Below are positions 11,055-17,313 of a stretch of DNA of 27,312 nucleotides, piece by piece; within the stretch, counting starts at the first letter, position 1, and every line of letters starts with the position of its first letter. The notes under the pieces were generated by a model, which worked only from the letters and a program-made list of their open reading frames with translations, was not told the origin of the DNA and did no database searches. The translations under genes were made by a program, and so were the position numbers. The stretch lies in IMG/VR virus record IMGVR_UViG_3300038311_000027, positions 1-27,312 of that record. The stretch is one strand, 5' to 3'. Origin of the DNA: a virus.

Positions 11055-11260
11055 AAATAAAAGTAGTCAAATCTATAAAAGATGACTTTCACGAAATGGC
11101 AGGCCCAAGTCAAACAACTCATGCATTTTTATCAATTGACGGGATGTTGTTTGAGCTTGGTAAATTTTATGAAGGCCCGCACATGAATGAAGACACAGGG
11201 AAACGATTAGCAAAAATATTGGAGTTTGAAAGTAAATGTTCTGAAATTTTTGGTGATTGA
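11051..11260 (+). CDS. Hypothetical phage protein (69 aa)
   Basis: The protein reads as a short beta/alpha unit (MKIKVVKSIKDDFHEM ... FLSIDGMLFELGKFYEGPH ... GKRLAKILEFESKCSEIFG). Its ATG overlaps the upstream stop by four bases. No family recognised. Confidence 0.62.
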   Translation: MKIKVVKSIKDDFHEMAGPSQTTHAFLSIDGMLFELGKFYEGPHMNEDTGKRLAKILEFESKCSEIFGD

Positions 11261-11282
11261 TAATTAATTTTATAGGAGATTG

Positions 11283-11354
11283 ATGCAAATGGAATTTGAA
11301 GTAGGAATTGGAATTTATGATAATGCGAATGATATACTTATATGTATAAAATAA
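11283..11354 (+). CDS. Possible 23-aa peptide
   Basis: MQMEFEVGIGIYDNANDILICIK follows an AGGAGATTG ribosome site. The next gene begins inside it in another frame, so it may act as a leader that delivers ribosomes, or be the remnant of a longer gene. Support is limited to the ribosome site. Confidence 0.35.
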   Translation: MQMEFEVGIGIYDNANDILICIK

Positions 11355-11548
11355 GGAGAATTAATTTAATAAATGGAGGTTGTGGAATACGAATAGAATT
11401 CGATTTCAAAATAAATGAAAAAAATGGCGTTAAAATTGAAAGACCTCCATATTTTATAACTACATGTTGGGAGCATCCTTACGATGTTAATGGCATCCAA
11501 AGTGCATTTATGAATTTGCTTGAAATGATTTTGAATATACCAAAATAA
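11342..11548 (+). CDS. Hypothetical phage protein (68 aa)
   Basis: This is a short AT-rich gene with an N-terminal beta hairpin (YKIRRINLINGGCGIRIEFDFKI) and a segment PPYFITTCWEHPYDVNGIQSAFMNLLEMILNIPK. It starts within the 11283-11354 frame. No recognised family and no clear ribosome site of its own, so translation may depend on coupling. Confidence 0.5.
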   Translation: MYKIRRINLINGGCGIRIEFDFKINEKNGVKIERPPYFITTCWEHPYDVNGIQSAFMNLLEMILNIPK

Positions 11549-11582
11549 AACAAACAAAAAAATATATATAATTGGGGTGATG

Positions 11583-12227
11583 ATGCAAATTAAAGCAAGA
11601 GATTTGTCTGATTTATGGTTCCAAGCTGTTTACAATGTTCTTGATGTCGGGAAGCGCAGGACCGTTGATCATGGCTCATACGCCGGTCAACAGCGTATCG
11701 AATTCGATATGTTCACGGCTTATGTCCGCTACCCAGGGGTCCGCCCGCTTCTACCCCAGATACCGGAGAGCCTTGGGCTTCCGAACCCGGTATCGGAAGA
11801 CTACCTTGACAGCTACATGGCGTATCTCATGGAAGACGAAGTACTGCCCGGCGAGGGCTACACATACGGGCAACGGATTAAGCCTCAGATCCCGTATGTG
11901 ATTGATGCGTACCGGAACCGTGGACTCACCAACAATCAAGTTGTGATTAGAGTAGCTGAACCAGACGATAGATTCCTTGACGATCCGCCGTGCCTCCAGA
12001 TGATAGACACAGCCATTCGAGACGGGTATCTGGAGTTCTTCGTCTACTTCCGATCCTGGGAGCTGTGGGCAGGTCTTCCGGCGAACCTGGCAGGAATCCA
12101 GCTACTGAAAGAATATCTTGCTGCTGAAATAGGTGTTAAGGACGGGCCCATGACCGTTATGTCAAAAGGGTTGCATATCTATGGGTATGCTGAAGATTTG
12201 GTTAAGAAAAGATTGGGGAGGGCGTGA
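11583..12227 (+). CDS. Thymidylate synthase-like enzyme (archaeal/phage type)
   Basis: The 214-residue protein keeps the ThyA-fold landmarks. These are a catalytic Cys in D-P-P-C-L (Cys137), F-R-S-W-E-L-W-A-G-L-P-A-N (equivalent to QRSxDxxxGxPxN, with the Asn near 168) and K-G-L-H-I-Y-G-Y (the H-x-Y site). It is shorter than bacterial ThyA and resembles the compact archaeal type, so it may methylate dUMP or act on dCMP or dUMP with another one-carbon product. The start with GGGG five bases upstream is preferred; ATG 11580 and GTG 11577 are in frame. The gene is much richer in G+C than both neighbours, suggesting separate ancestry. Substrate is not determined. Confidence 0.8.
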   Translation: MQIKARDLSDLWFQAVYNVLDVGKRRTVDHGSYAGQQRIEFDMFTAYVRYPGVRPLLPQIPESLGLPNPVSEDYLDSYMAYLMEDEVLPGEGYTYGQRIKPQIPYVIDAYRNRGLTNNQVVIRVAEPDDRFLDDPPCLQMIDTAIRDGYLEFFVYFRSWELWAGLPANLAGIQLLKEYLAAEIGVKDGPMTVMSKGLHIYGYAEDLVKKRLGRA

Positions 12228-12228
12228 T

Positions 12229-12732
12229 ATGACAATAACAATAAAAAATGATAGATATGTAGATGAAAACGAAAATAGCTGGAATGTAAAAATTTTTACA
12301 AAAAAAACTGCTTCTGAATTATCCGATGTTTTTCTTAGATCTAACTGTTTCAATATGATGGACTGCTCAGGTTTAATTGACTGTTCAAATTTAAGGGACT
12401 GCTCCTATTTAAGGGACTGCTCAGGTTTAAGGGACTGTTCAAATTTAAGGAACTGCTCAAATTTAAGGGACTGCTCATTAATTAATTTTGGGTATAGAAT
12501 AATAAATACGCTCGGTGTAAACTCTATCAGCACATACATAACACCACCGATAGGTTCAAGAGATGATCAAACATATTTTTATTATACAAAAGATTGGAAC
12601 ATGGTCAGGTGTGGGTGTTTTTGGGGAACACTCGAAGAATTCAAAAATAAAGTACATTCCACATATCCAGATGGAGAATACCGAGAAGAATATGATAAAC
12701 AAATAAAAATTATGGAAGAAATGATATTGTAA
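12229..12732 (+). CDS. DCSxLR hexapeptide-repeat protein
   Basis: The 167-residue protein has three parts. The N-terminal module (MTITIKNDRYVDENENSWNVKIF) is followed by about six tandem hexapeptides of the form D-C-S-x-L-R (residues about 44-82). The C-terminal module carries GSRDDQTYFYYT..., R-C-G-C-F-W-G-T-L-E-E-F and YREEYDKQIKIMEEMI. The hexamer period suggests a beta-solenoid with stacked Cys. The R/V-C-G-C-F-x-G-T-x-E-E-F end recurs in phage proteins with similar repeats, from memory, always of unknown function. The ATG one base after the ThyA-like stop has GGGGAGGG upstream. Confidence 0.75.
   Translation: MTITIKNDRYVDENENSWNVKIFTKKTASELSDVFLRSNCFNMMDCSGLIDCSNLRDCSYLRDCSGLRDCSNLRNCSNLRDCSLINFGYRIINTLGVNSISTYITPPIGSRDDQTYFYYTKDWNMVRCGCFWGTLEEFKNKVHSTYPDGEYREEYDKQIKIMEEMIL
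12361..12477 (+). repeat. 18-bp tandem repeat, 6.5 copies
   Basis: Units of the form GACTGYTCARRTTTAAGG start at 12361, 12379, 12397, 12415, 12433 and 12451, with a partial seventh unit. They encode the DCSxLR hexapeptides. The DNA units are nearly identical, more than peptide selection alone requires, so recent expansion is likely. Confidence 0.9.
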
Positions 12733-12789
12733 CTACAATATGAAATGTTGATAAAAGTATCCGTGGAATAGCAGGAAAAGGAGACTAAT

Positions 12790-13119
12790 ATGGAAGATTT
12801 TTTGGGGTTTATGAAAATGGATCGTTATAGCCGAGAGGTAATAGTCACAGAAAAGATCGATGGAACTAACGCTCAGATTCTTATTACCGAAGATGGAGGT
12901 TTTTTTACCGGGTCGCGTAACCGTTGGATTACGCCTGAAAACGATAATTACGGATTTTCCAGATGGGCTCACCGGAACAAGGACGATCTTATGGAGCTTG
13001 GCGTAGGTCGACACTTTGGAGAATGGTGGGGCTATGGTATTCAGCGTGGTTACGGATTGCAGAAAGGCGAAAAACGCTTTTCTCTTTTTAATTATGCAAG
13101 CAAGATATATTGTCAATAA
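12790..13119 (+). pseudogene. Truncated RNA ligase (T4 Rnl2-like nucleotidyltransferase)
   Basis: The frame contains ligase motif I E-K-I-D-G-T-N (Lys22 nucleophile), G-S-R-N-R (41-45) and motif III-like F-G-E-W-W-G (76-81, Glu78). It then has YGIQRGYGLQKGEKRFSLFN. It then ends with YASKIYCQ and a stop, so motifs IV and V with their Glu and Lys residues are missing. At about 109 residues it is roughly half of the usual small ligases. Neither other forward frame restores the rest. Composition switches sharply to AT-rich at about 13085, so a rearrangement junction is likely. AAAGGAGA precedes the ATG, so a truncated product may still be made but would not be expected to complete ligation. Confidence 0.75.
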
Positions 13120-13180
13120 TGATTTGATAGAAATAGAAAAAGATATAAAATTGAAAAGACTTTATGATTTATTAATTTGA
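13094..13180 (+). CDS. 28-aa frame, probable 3' remnant of another gene
   Basis: The frame starting MQARYIVNNDLIEIEKDIKLKRLYDLLI runs across the point where ligase similarity stops and ends just before the operon terminator. It has no ribosome site and is AT-rich like the rest of the operon. I read it as the tail of a gene whose 5' part was lost when the ligase was truncated. This is an inference. Confidence 0.3.
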   Translation: MQARYIVNNDLIEIEKDIKLKRLYDLLI

Positions 13181-13195
13181 ATTATTATATTTTAT

Positions 13196-13231
13196 AAGGC
13201 TTATACCATTTGATATGATATAAGCCTTTTT
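13196..13231 (+). terminator. Intrinsic terminator of the rightward operon
   Basis: A 10-bp perfect stem AAGGCTTATA (13196-13205) with TATAAGCCTT (13219-13228), a 13-nt loop and a T5 run ending at 13231. It closes the 9923-13119 operon and separates it from the convergent leftward genes. On the minus strand there is no T-run, so it is mainly one-way. Confidence 0.82.
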
Positions 13232-13237
13232 CTCATG

Positions 13238-13525
13238 TCAATCGTATGGCCTATGATAATCATCAAAAGACTCCATCTTCTTGATCAATTTTTCAATTGA
13301 GGCGCTCAATTGATGTATGTCTTTTTGGATCATCCCAATTTCCAAATGGATTGTTTTTAAATCTGATTCATGCCTCTCCTTGCATTCAGTTTTAGTATGA
13401 AATTGCAACTCTCCACGTTCTGAATATAAAATTTTGTGATGAGTTTCAACTTTTGATCTAACTATTGCAAAAATACTTACTCCACCTACAGCTATCATCC
13501 CTGCTGAGATTATTTGATCTATCAT
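13238..13525 (-). CDS. Membrane-anchored protein with ETHHKxLxSERGELQFHT motif
   Basis: This 95-residue protein has an N-terminal transmembrane segment (IISAGMIAVGGVSIFAIV), then KVETHHKILYSERGELQFHTKTECKERHESD and a heptad-like helical C-terminus. A degraded relative lies at 14187-14427 with the same THHKxLxSxRGELQFHTKxEC block. The plan, one TM plus a cytoplasmic or periplasmic coiled coil at the end of the late operon, suggests a holin-associated or lysis-related role, but this is only position-based inference. The start is the ATG overlapping the preceding stop (TGATG). Confidence 0.6.
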   Translation of the reverse strand: MIDQIISAGMIAVGGVSIFAIVRSKVETHHKILYSERGELQFHTKTECKERHESDLKTIHLEIGMIQKDIHQLSASIEKLIKKMESFDDYHRPYD

Positions 13526-13584
13526 CAATAACCCCCCTTGCCTTTACCCTTACCCTTACCTTTGTTTTTACCTTTGCAGCCCAT
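13525..13584 (-). CDS. 19-aa Lys-Gly repeat microprotein
   Basis: MGCKGKNKGKGKGKGKGGY is preceded by a textbook GGAGGTGATAAT ribosome site and its stop overlaps the next ATG (TGATG). The peptide is almost pure KG repeat with a single Cys, strongly cationic, and could bind nucleic acid or membranes. Too short for standard gene calling, but the ribosome site and overlaps are good support. Confidence 0.6.
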   Translation of the reverse strand: MGCKGKNKGKGKGKGKGGY

Positions 13585-13588
13585 ATTA

Positions 13589-13816
13589 TCACCTCCTTTT
13601 ATTTATTTTAAACCCTCCAGGTGTATTGGCTATCGATGTTAGAATTTTGCCAATAGGTTTTAATTTTCTTGCTAACTTTGGAGGTAAAAGGTAGAGAATC
13701 ATAGGATATAACATAGCAGCCAAAATAACAAAATTAATAATCTTCGTTGATAAATTATTTCCCAAGATACAATCCAACAAATATTTTATTTGGTTGATAT
13801 CTATTGATTCTATCAT
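13589..13816 (-). CDS. Small membrane protein, possible holin
   Basis: The 75-residue protein has a hydrophilic N-terminus, one strong hydrophobic stretch that may form one or two spans (IINFVILAAMLYPMILYLLPP, residues about 26-46), and a basic tail (KINKRR). The layout and the position near the end of the late operon fit a class III or small holin, but no family is recognised. GGAGGGATT precedes the ATG, which overlaps the upstream stop. Confidence 0.55.
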   Translation of the reverse strand: MIESIDINQIKYLLDCILGNNLSTKIINFVILAAMLYPMILYLLPPKLARKLKPIGKILTSIANTPGGFKINKRR

Positions 13817-14262
13817 AATCCCTCCATTCTTATTTTTGTTCCACTACCGACCTTAATAGATGATCCTGATGTTGTTGTAAATTTTTGGCCATCCTGACCA
13901 TAAAGAAGCTCGAAATACGTTGGTCCTATACGGCTACTATTTACAATAACATCATCAATATATATATGCTCTGTAGGGCCGAAATTACCTTTATCACTCG
14001 AACCAGATAGAAGATATTCGTCGCCAGTTTGGAACGTATTATCTGTTCCTCCTCGTAATCCATCACATGTCAATTGGGTGCTGGAATCTTCTGAAGATAC
14101 AATGCAATAACTCATATCTGTTACATTCCAAAGGTATTTCCCAATAGTGCCATTAGTTATAGGTTCAAAGTCTTGTTCCGAATCAATTAAAATTGTGGAA
14201 CTGTTACCATCTGTGGTTGTACCTCTTGCAGTCTCACCATTATCATATCCTTCTTGATTATC
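13813..14262 (-). pseudogene. 3' fragment of a tail or decoration protein gene
   Basis: An open frame of about 149 codons starts after a stop at 14265-14263 with no start codon until ATG 14115 (MSYCIV). The peptide contains STILIDSEQDFEPI...IGKYLWNVTD, SSTQLTCDGLRGGTDNTFQTGDEYLL, and GPTEHIYIDDVIVNSSRIG. The 'D...DF...G..i.N.TD.s...i.s.DSTTQL.l..L.GGTDN.f..GD.Y' pattern is familiar from larger phage tail and neck proteins. Similarity clearly extends upstream of MSYC into the region overlapping the next pseudogene, so the 5' part was probably lost in a fusion near 14250. A 100-residue product from ATG 14115 remains possible. Confidence 0.6.
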
Positions 14263-14427
14263 TCAAGTTTCAGACATATCGTTTGAAGGTCGTTTTTATG
14301 CCTGTCCTGACACTCTTCTTTTGTGTGAAACTGGAGTTCGCCGCGATCGGAGAACAACACTTTATGATGGGTGTCTACTTTCGCTTGCAACAGCTCCAAT
14401 GATGCCTATGATATCAATGTTTTCCAT
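14187..14427 (-). pseudogene. Degenerate paralogue of the 13238-13525 membrane protein
   Basis: The ATG at 14427 overlaps the preceding stop and reads MENIDIIGIIGAVAS, which looks like the start of the anchor. It then runs into a stop 21 codons in. In the neighbouring frame lies KVDTHHKVLFSDRGELQFHTKEECQDRHKNDLQTI, closely similar to the intact copy. Compared with that copy, about ten residues of the membrane span are missing and the frame is shifted. After KKDM the resemblance ends and the frame runs into the adjacent tail-type fragment. A frame starting at TTG 14399 could still give 70 residues. I interpret it as a pseudogene with a deletion at each end. Confidence 0.65.
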
Positions 14428-14621
14428 CACTCAACGACCTCCTGTGGCCATAGCCTTTCAATGGCGAGGTCTACAATCTGATCATCGGTGAGTTCTGTGT
14501 TGGAGCTGATCAGCAATCCCCCCATGATTAGAGTCCCGTCGAGCCGTATATCAACCAACGATTCGTGCTGTTCCACACGGCGTTTGTTCGCCCATATGAT
14601 GTCAACAGTAATTTCAGGCAT
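14427..14621 (-). CDS. Hypothetical late protein (64 aa)
   Basis: This short acidic protein (MPEITVDIIWANKRRVEQHESLVDIRLDGTLIMGGLLISSNTELTDDQIVDLAIERLW) has alternating strands and a C-terminal helix. Its ATG overlaps the preceding stop by eight bases and its stop overlaps the next start. No family recognised. Confidence 0.62.
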   Translation of the reverse strand: MPEITVDIIWANKRRVEQHESLVDIRLDGTLIMGGLLISSNTELTDDQIVDLAIERLWPQEVVE

Positions 14622-14856
14622 CGGTCACCTCCGCCTCATAGATTGCCTGGAGCAGATCCAGGATATCTTTTCGGTTGTACTTCACACCGTCGATTACAAA
14701 CGGCCACTTGGTGATGGTCACTTCATCGATCGGGCCACGGATCTTCTTTCCATTGATGTCAATTATAGACCTGCCCTTACATACTACTTCGCCGTCTTCA
14801 ACAACCACGGATACCAATTTTTCTGTCTGTGTCGCTTGAATAGTTTTACTTGTCAT
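14614..14856 (-). CDS. Hypothetical late protein (80 aa)
   Basis: The N-terminal half is beta-like (EKLVSVVVEDGEVVCKGRSIIDINGKKI). The C-terminal half (ITKWPFVIDGVKYNRKDILDLLQAIYEAE) looks like a strand plus helix. Overlaps of four and eight bases with its neighbours place it in the late operon. No family recognised. Confidence 0.64.
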   Translation of the reverse strand: MTSKTIQATQTEKLVSVVVEDGEVVCKGRSIIDINGKKIRGPIDEVTITKWPFVIDGVKYNRKDILDLLQAIYEAEVTDA

Positions 14857-15053
14857 CTGATATACTCCACTCCGTTTATGGTATTGATTGCCCCGGTCGT
14901 GAACGATACCGGGTTCATGATAACACCGTTTATGACAACCAGGGCCGTTGTCCCATGGTCCCCACCCATGAACGACCGCCTATCTGAATGCCGAAACCCG
15001 GTTCCGGTCATGCAGATGCAAACGATCGCTATCGCTATCATTGCTTTATACAT
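14853..15053 (-). CDS. Small exported protein (66 aa)
   Basis: The N-terminus MYKAMIAIAIVCICMTGTG is a good Sec-type signal or anchor; the rest is short and neutral (HSDRRSFMGGDHGTTALVVINGVIMNPVSFTTGAINTINGVEYIR). No lipobox of usual form is visible. I start at the ATG overlapping the preceding stop (TGATG), with GGAGGTG five bases before it; an ATG 15 bases earlier is in frame. Function unknown; a spanin-like or tail-associated role cannot be shown. Confidence 0.62.
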   Translation of the reverse strand: MYKAMIAIAIVCICMTGTGFRHSDRRSFMGGDHGTTALVVINGVIMNPVSFTTGAINTINGVEYIR

Positions 15054-16828
15054 CACCGCACCTCCCATTTAGGATCAATAAGCACATACGCCCCGGACTC
15101 ATAGCGCCGCAGATAAAGGTTGAAATACACAACCCCTTCCTGCGACGGCGTGAACGTAACCGAGCACTCTCTCCAAGCGCCATTGGCGTATGTTTGGGAT
15201 GTGTTCAACACTGTCGTTCTCGTAACGCCTGATACTGTATCCAGGTAACGCAGTTCCAGTACTAAACTGCTTTGATTCAATGCCGTAGCCCACCCAACAG
15301 GCCATACCTTGAACGTCAAGGTTGTTGATTGTGCTTTGGCATACGCCGCCATGGGGCGTAAAGGAGACAGTATCAATTGGTGGGCTTTGGTAGCGTAAGT
15401 GCAATAATTATTTGGGACTGATTGGAGCACCCAAGAATTTCCAGACTCAGGAGTCTGCCAATCTGTATCTCCTGGTACCAACGGCAGGATAACCCCCGAA
15501 TTTGCTCTTACCCGGTACGGGATTACAGCCGCCCCACCAATTGAACAGCCTTCCATCACAACAGAGATATCTTTTCCAGATGGAGTTACAACTTGAGGAA
15601 TATCAATATTGCCGGTAATGCATAATGCTTGAGGATCTAAAGAAGATGAACACCCTATCACATCCCCAAATATAGTCCCTACAAAAGCACTTCCACCAAT
15701 ACTATTTGAACAACCAATAATATCACAATTAGCTTTCAAACCAGCGCACGAGGCCAACCCCGTGGAACAATTACCAATAACGCCTGTATATTTACCGCCG
15801 GTCATATACCAAATGGCTCTATAACAGCTTATAAAATCTGCATCAACGTCGTGATAGCTCCCATAGTAAACCCCATACCCGCAATTCACCACCGCACAGG
15901 CGTTCAGTTTCAATAGATACCCGTTATCTGAAATACGCTCCCATCCGACAAAAGAGCAGTTATCAAAGGTAACGAGGGCGTTGGCGTCTGTTTGGTTTAA
16001 ATCGAGTTGAAGCCTTTCAGTAAACGACCCATAATCATACATCCCCCAAGTGGCCGAATTATCCCGAAGAATCACGTTCCTGGAAACCATTACTAGTTTC
16101 GAACGATGATTACTGTAAACCGCCGCATAGGTAACTCCTGGGGCTGTTTCTGATATAGTTATTGGAGTACGATTGTTTCCGGAGTCATACGCCCCTACGT
16201 TTGCAATGGTGTAGATCCACCCTTGAGTTTTATGCCCATCCGCTACCCACGTAGTGTTTTGGTGGATATAAAATTTCTGATCAACCGCCCATTTAGCGGT
16301 ATAGTCGCCTTCTACGTAAAGCGTTTGTCCAGAAGTCCAGTCCGATTTTAAGTACGCATATCGCTCTATCTCCGCGCCCATGAGATTGATAGCCCCACCG
16401 TCATTAATCACCATAACTGATCGTATTGATGACCCCGTATCAAACCCAATGGTGACAGTGTATGCCGCCCCCACTCTCCCAACAGCCCCAGAAGTTCCTG
16501 TCCGTAACTCTCCACCGCTGTTAACAGTGAGAACAGACGTTGCTCCAAACAGCATCGTTGAATTTGCGGTAGTTGGAAAAGCTATCATTCCACCGCTGTT
16601 GACAGTAACGTTTCCCCAGGCGACCGCAGACGCCCCGGCATTGTAACTGACAGCGTGACCAATGATCACCACGTCACCAGCAACCGATGGATGTCCTCCG
16701 CCGCCCCACGTTGCATCAGTGTCCCAGTTACCAGCCTGTGTTGATGTATACGTGGCTGCAAAGCTTTGACCAGCCAACACCAATACAACGGCGACGGCGG
16801 CTCGAAGAATTTTATTTATCGAAAACAA
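15053..16828 (-). CDS. Exported beta-rich tail/receptor-type protein
   Basis: The 591-residue protein starts with a classical signal peptide (MFSINKILRAAVAVVLVLAGQSFA, cut before ATYTST). It then has a G8-like opening (GNWDTDATWGGGGHPSVAGDVVIIGHAVSYN). Long runs of short beta strands with G/N turns follow and look like a right-handed beta-helix (about 70-420). The C-terminus resembles a carbohydrate-binding jelly roll (TLTFKVWPVGW...LVLELRYLD...YLRRYESG). The start is TTG with GGGGGTGA upstream, overlapping the previous gene by 17 bases. A Sec signal on a virion-side gene is unusual. The protein may be a surface or lysogenic-conversion product rather than an assembled tail part. Confidence 0.62.
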   Translation of the reverse strand: MFSINKILRAAVAVVLVLAGQSFAATYTSTQAGNWDTDATWGGGGHPSVAGDVVIIGHAVSYNAGASAVAWGNVTVNSGGMIAFPTTANSTMLFGATSVLTVNSGGELRTGTSGAVGRVGAAYTVTIGFDTGSSIRSVMVINDGGAINLMGAEIERYAYLKSDWTSGQTLYVEGDYTAKWAVDQKFYIHQNTTWVADGHKTQGWIYTIANVGAYDSGNNRTPITISETAPGVTYAAVYSNHRSKLVMVSRNVILRDNSATWGMYDYGSFTERLQLDLNQTDANALVTFDNCSFVGWERISDNGYLLKLNACAVVNCGYGVYYGSYHDVDADFISCYRAIWYMTGGKYTGVIGNCSTGLASCAGLKANCDIIGCSNSIGGSAFVGTIFGDVIGCSSSLDPQALCITGNIDIPQVVTPSGKDISVVMEGCSIGGAAVIPYRVRANSGVILPLVPGDTDWQTPESGNSWVLQSVPNNYCTYATKAHQLILSPLRPMAAYAKAQSTTLTFKVWPVGWATALNQSSLVLELRYLDTVSGVTRTTVLNTSQTYANGAWRECSVTFTPSQEGVVYFNLYLRRYESGAYVLIDPKWEVR

Positions 16829-17303
16829 GCGTCACCCCCACCGTTGCCGAGTTCACAGCGTTTCCAGTGATACTTATAGTAAGTTGTTCGCCAATCATTG
16901 GAAACTGAGCCTGTCCACTACTTCCATATGGAACACAATATCCAGACGTAGCATTGTTAACTATATTTGACCCATTCCCACCAAGAATGTCGACCCCACC
17001 CCATGTAACTGTTATATCTGAATTGTCAGTTGGTCCTGTAGTACCTGGTGTAATCTTAACATGGCTTAACCAATAACATCTGACAGTCCCTGTTTGTGAT
17101 TCTGTCATGGTATACGATGGAAAAGAACCATCAGTATCATCAGCAGTAAATGTCAAAGTCATAGTTGCAATATCGCCATCTCCAAACATACCACGTCTAA
17201 GTATAACAGGGTCAGTTGCCACCACTGATGAACCAGCCGCAAAAATATCAGTCGATATCATCATGATAGATAAGAATATTAACATAAATTTTTTGAAAGC
17301 CAT
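16812..17303 (-). CDS. Small exported protein of the tail region (163 aa)
   Basis: I start at the ATG with AAGGAGTTTAAA upstream. The first residues MAFKKFMLIFLSIMMISTDIFAAG form a clear signal peptide, followed by a beta-sandwich-like domain (MTLTFTADDTDGSFPSYTMTE, ITVTWGGVDILGG, GEQLTISITGNAVNSATVGVTLVFD). The next gene also encodes a signal peptide and overlaps this one by 17 bases, so the two may form an exported pair. No family recognised; the fold guess is only from strand pattern. Confidence 0.65.
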   Translation of the reverse strand: MAFKKFMLIFLSIMMISTDIFAAGSSVVATDPVILRRGMFGDGDIATMTLTFTADDTDGSFPSYTMTESQTGTVRCYWLSHVKITPGTTGPTDNSDITVTWGGVDILGGNGSNIVNNATSGYCVPYGSSGQAQFPMIGEQLTISITGNAVNSATVGVTLVFDK

Positions 17304-17313
17304 TTTAAACTCC

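Noticed and set aside
12361-12477. CRISPR-like regular repeats
   Set aside because: The units are contiguous without spacers and translate as DCSxLR hexapeptides in an open gene, so this is a coding tandem repeat.
15099-15404. 101-codon frame on the minus strand inside the large exported gene
   Set aside because: It is fully contained in the 15053-16828 gene in another frame, has no ribosome site and no recognisable domain.
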